A DNA stretch of 6,857 bases. Source: Candidatus Roizmanbacteria bacterium CG_4_9_14_0_8_um_filter_34_12 (GTDB lineage Bacteria; Patescibacteriota; Microgenomatia; UBA1406; GWC2-37-13). Positions 6,203-6,857 of the stretch are shown one piece after another. The stretch lies in contig PFTH01000144.1 in the NCBI GenBank assembly GCA_002789465.1, forward strand, positions 1-6,857, in the 5' to 3' direction. Both the position numbers and the translations under genes were made by a program. Every line of letters starts with the position of its first letter. Position 1 is the stretch's first letter. The notes under the pieces were generated by a model. It was not told the DNA's origin, did no database searches, and saw only the letters and a program-made list of their open reading frames with translations.

Positions 6203-6598
6203 GATGAAAAAAATATAACATTTCTTGAAGAAATAAAAACAGTTTATGTAAAATCGGGTAGCGGAATAAATGGAGCGAAAAAAGCATTTGATGAGCTTGA
6301 GATAAAGTTAAAGTCAATTAAAGGGAGAAAAATGTATGGTATATATTGGCAAGGTGATTATTATGCTTGTTCAAAAATAAAACCGATTGATAATCTTCAG
6401 CGATTAGAACTAGATACGTACATTATTCCTGCTGGAAAATACGCAAAACTTATAATGTGTGATTGGTTCGACAAATTACACTTAATTGCATCTGCTTTTG
6501 ACCAAATAAAAAAAGAAAATGCGTATGACAGAAGTCGACCAGAAATAGAGTATTACGAGAGATTTAATAAATTAATTTTGTATTTACCAATAATATGA
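6179..6598 (+). CDS. Stand-alone GyrI-like small-molecule-binding protein
   Basis: A 139-residue soluble protein without signal or membrane segment. The order of features fits the GyrI-like fold (PF06445 type): an N-terminal strand KTVYVKSGSG, helix AKKAFDELEIKLK, strand GRKMYGIYWQGDYYACSKI, the turn IPAGKYAKLIM, helix LIASAFDQIKKE, and the closing RPEIEYYERFNKLILYLPI with the conserved E-x-Y (E124, Y126). GyrI-like proteins bind drugs or gyrase, and some hydrolyse cyclopropane-bearing DNA-alkylating natural products; which applies here cannot be told. It begins 32 bp after the uvrA-like gene and overlaps the next gene by ATGA, so it is very likely in the same operon. The MerR protein of this locus carries the same type of domain. 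The first 26 bases around its start nearly repeat those of the next gene. Confidence 0.72.
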   Translation: MKNKISKLDEKNITFLEEIKTVYVKSGSGINGAKKAFDELEIKLKSIKGRKMYGIYWQGDYYACSKIKPIDNLQRLELDTYIIPAGKYAKLIMCDWFDKLHLIASAFDQIKKENAYDRSRPEIEYYERFNKLILYLPII

Positions 6599-6618
6599 AA
6601 AACAAAATAAGTCAATTG
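6593..6618 (+). repeat. Direct repeat of a translation-start region, copy 2
   Basis: Second copy of the 6177-6202 sequence, spanning the ATGA junction between the GyrI-like gene and the ABC exporter gene. It encodes the same first six residues (MKNKIS) as the upstream gene. Confidence 0.8.
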
Positions 6619-6857
6619 ATTGAGTTGGTAAGGAGCTTAGTTTGGATTCTTAAGATTAGTTATTCAATTAATCGTTTTAAATTTATTGTCCGAATTTTTG
6701 TCACAATTTTTTATGTTGTCCTCCCGATTATCTCCTATTGGTTATTAAAACAAATAATTGATACTTCTTTAGTTTTGAAATCAACATCAATCGATGTAAT
6801 TAAACCAGTCCTATATTTAATTGCATTAAAAGTGAGTTTTGATGTGGGATGGTATTT
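6595..6857 (+). CDS. ABC exporter, N-terminal membrane-domain fragment (3' end outside window)
   Basis: The reading frame starts at ATG 6595, overlapping the previous stop as ATGA, and is open to the right edge (87 complete codons). The visible part has a basic amphipathic N-terminus and a strong membrane segment (about residues 29-50, FKFIVRIFVTIFYVVLPIISYWLL), then KQIIDTSL, a loop, and the start of a second hydrophobic segment (about 71-87). The sequence KQIIDT after the first helix is typical of ABC_membrane half-transporters, in which the first helix leads into an extracytoplasmic loop before helix two. The nucleotide-binding domain would lie beyond the window. Context suggests an efflux pump co-translated with the GyrI-like protein. 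The identification rests on a short fragment. Confidence 0.65.
   Translation, partial: MKNKISQLIELVRSLVWILKISYSINRFKFIVRIFVTIFYVVLPIISYWLLKQIIDTSLVLKSTSIDVIKPVLYLIALKVSFDVGWY

Noticed and set aside
6596..6598. TGA recoded as glycine, as in some CPR lineages
   Set aside because: TGA here ends the GyrI-like frame right after the family's closing PI motif, with the next gene overlapping as ATGA; no in-frame TGA interrupts any gene.

Overview
The window is AT-rich bacterial DNA that uses the standard stop codons. It holds seven genes, two of them cut by the window edges. Few starts have a good Shine-Dalgarno sequence, and two promoters appear to make leaderless or nearly leaderless mRNAs. Palindromic intergenic repeats are prominent. 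Taken together this suggests a small-genome, repeat-bearing lineage such as Patescibacteria/CPR (Microgenomates-like). That assignment is inference from style, not from a marker gene.

Left part (1-2584, + strand): the 3' end of an ABC ATPase gene, then a GldF-like ABC-2 permease and a GldG-like membrane-anchored auxiliary protein one base apart. These three look like one Gld-type ABC export system. An AT-rich inverted-repeat element of about 110 bp lies between the ATPase and gldF. A related copy in the same orientation follows gldG, so gldFG is bracketed by direct copies of one repeat family.

Right part (2729-6857): a MerR-family regulator with a C-terminal GyrI-like ligand-binding domain lies on the - strand. 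It is divergent from a short UvrA-like ABC ATPase that lacks the UvrB-binding domain. Downstream on the + strand come a stand-alone GyrI-like protein and, overlapping it by ATGA, the start of an ABC exporter membrane domain. This reads as a drug or DNA-damage resistance cassette: sensor, DNA-scanning ATPase, small-molecule-binding or hydrolysing protein, and pump.

The most striking structure is a palindromic element of about 108 bp (5142-5249) inside the uvrA-like reading frame. It is exactly 36 codons, stop-free, and lies in the linker between the two ABC halves, much like the Rickettsia palindromic elements that become part of proteins. A longer element (3564-3751) with similar GTCATT ends separates the two divergent promoters.
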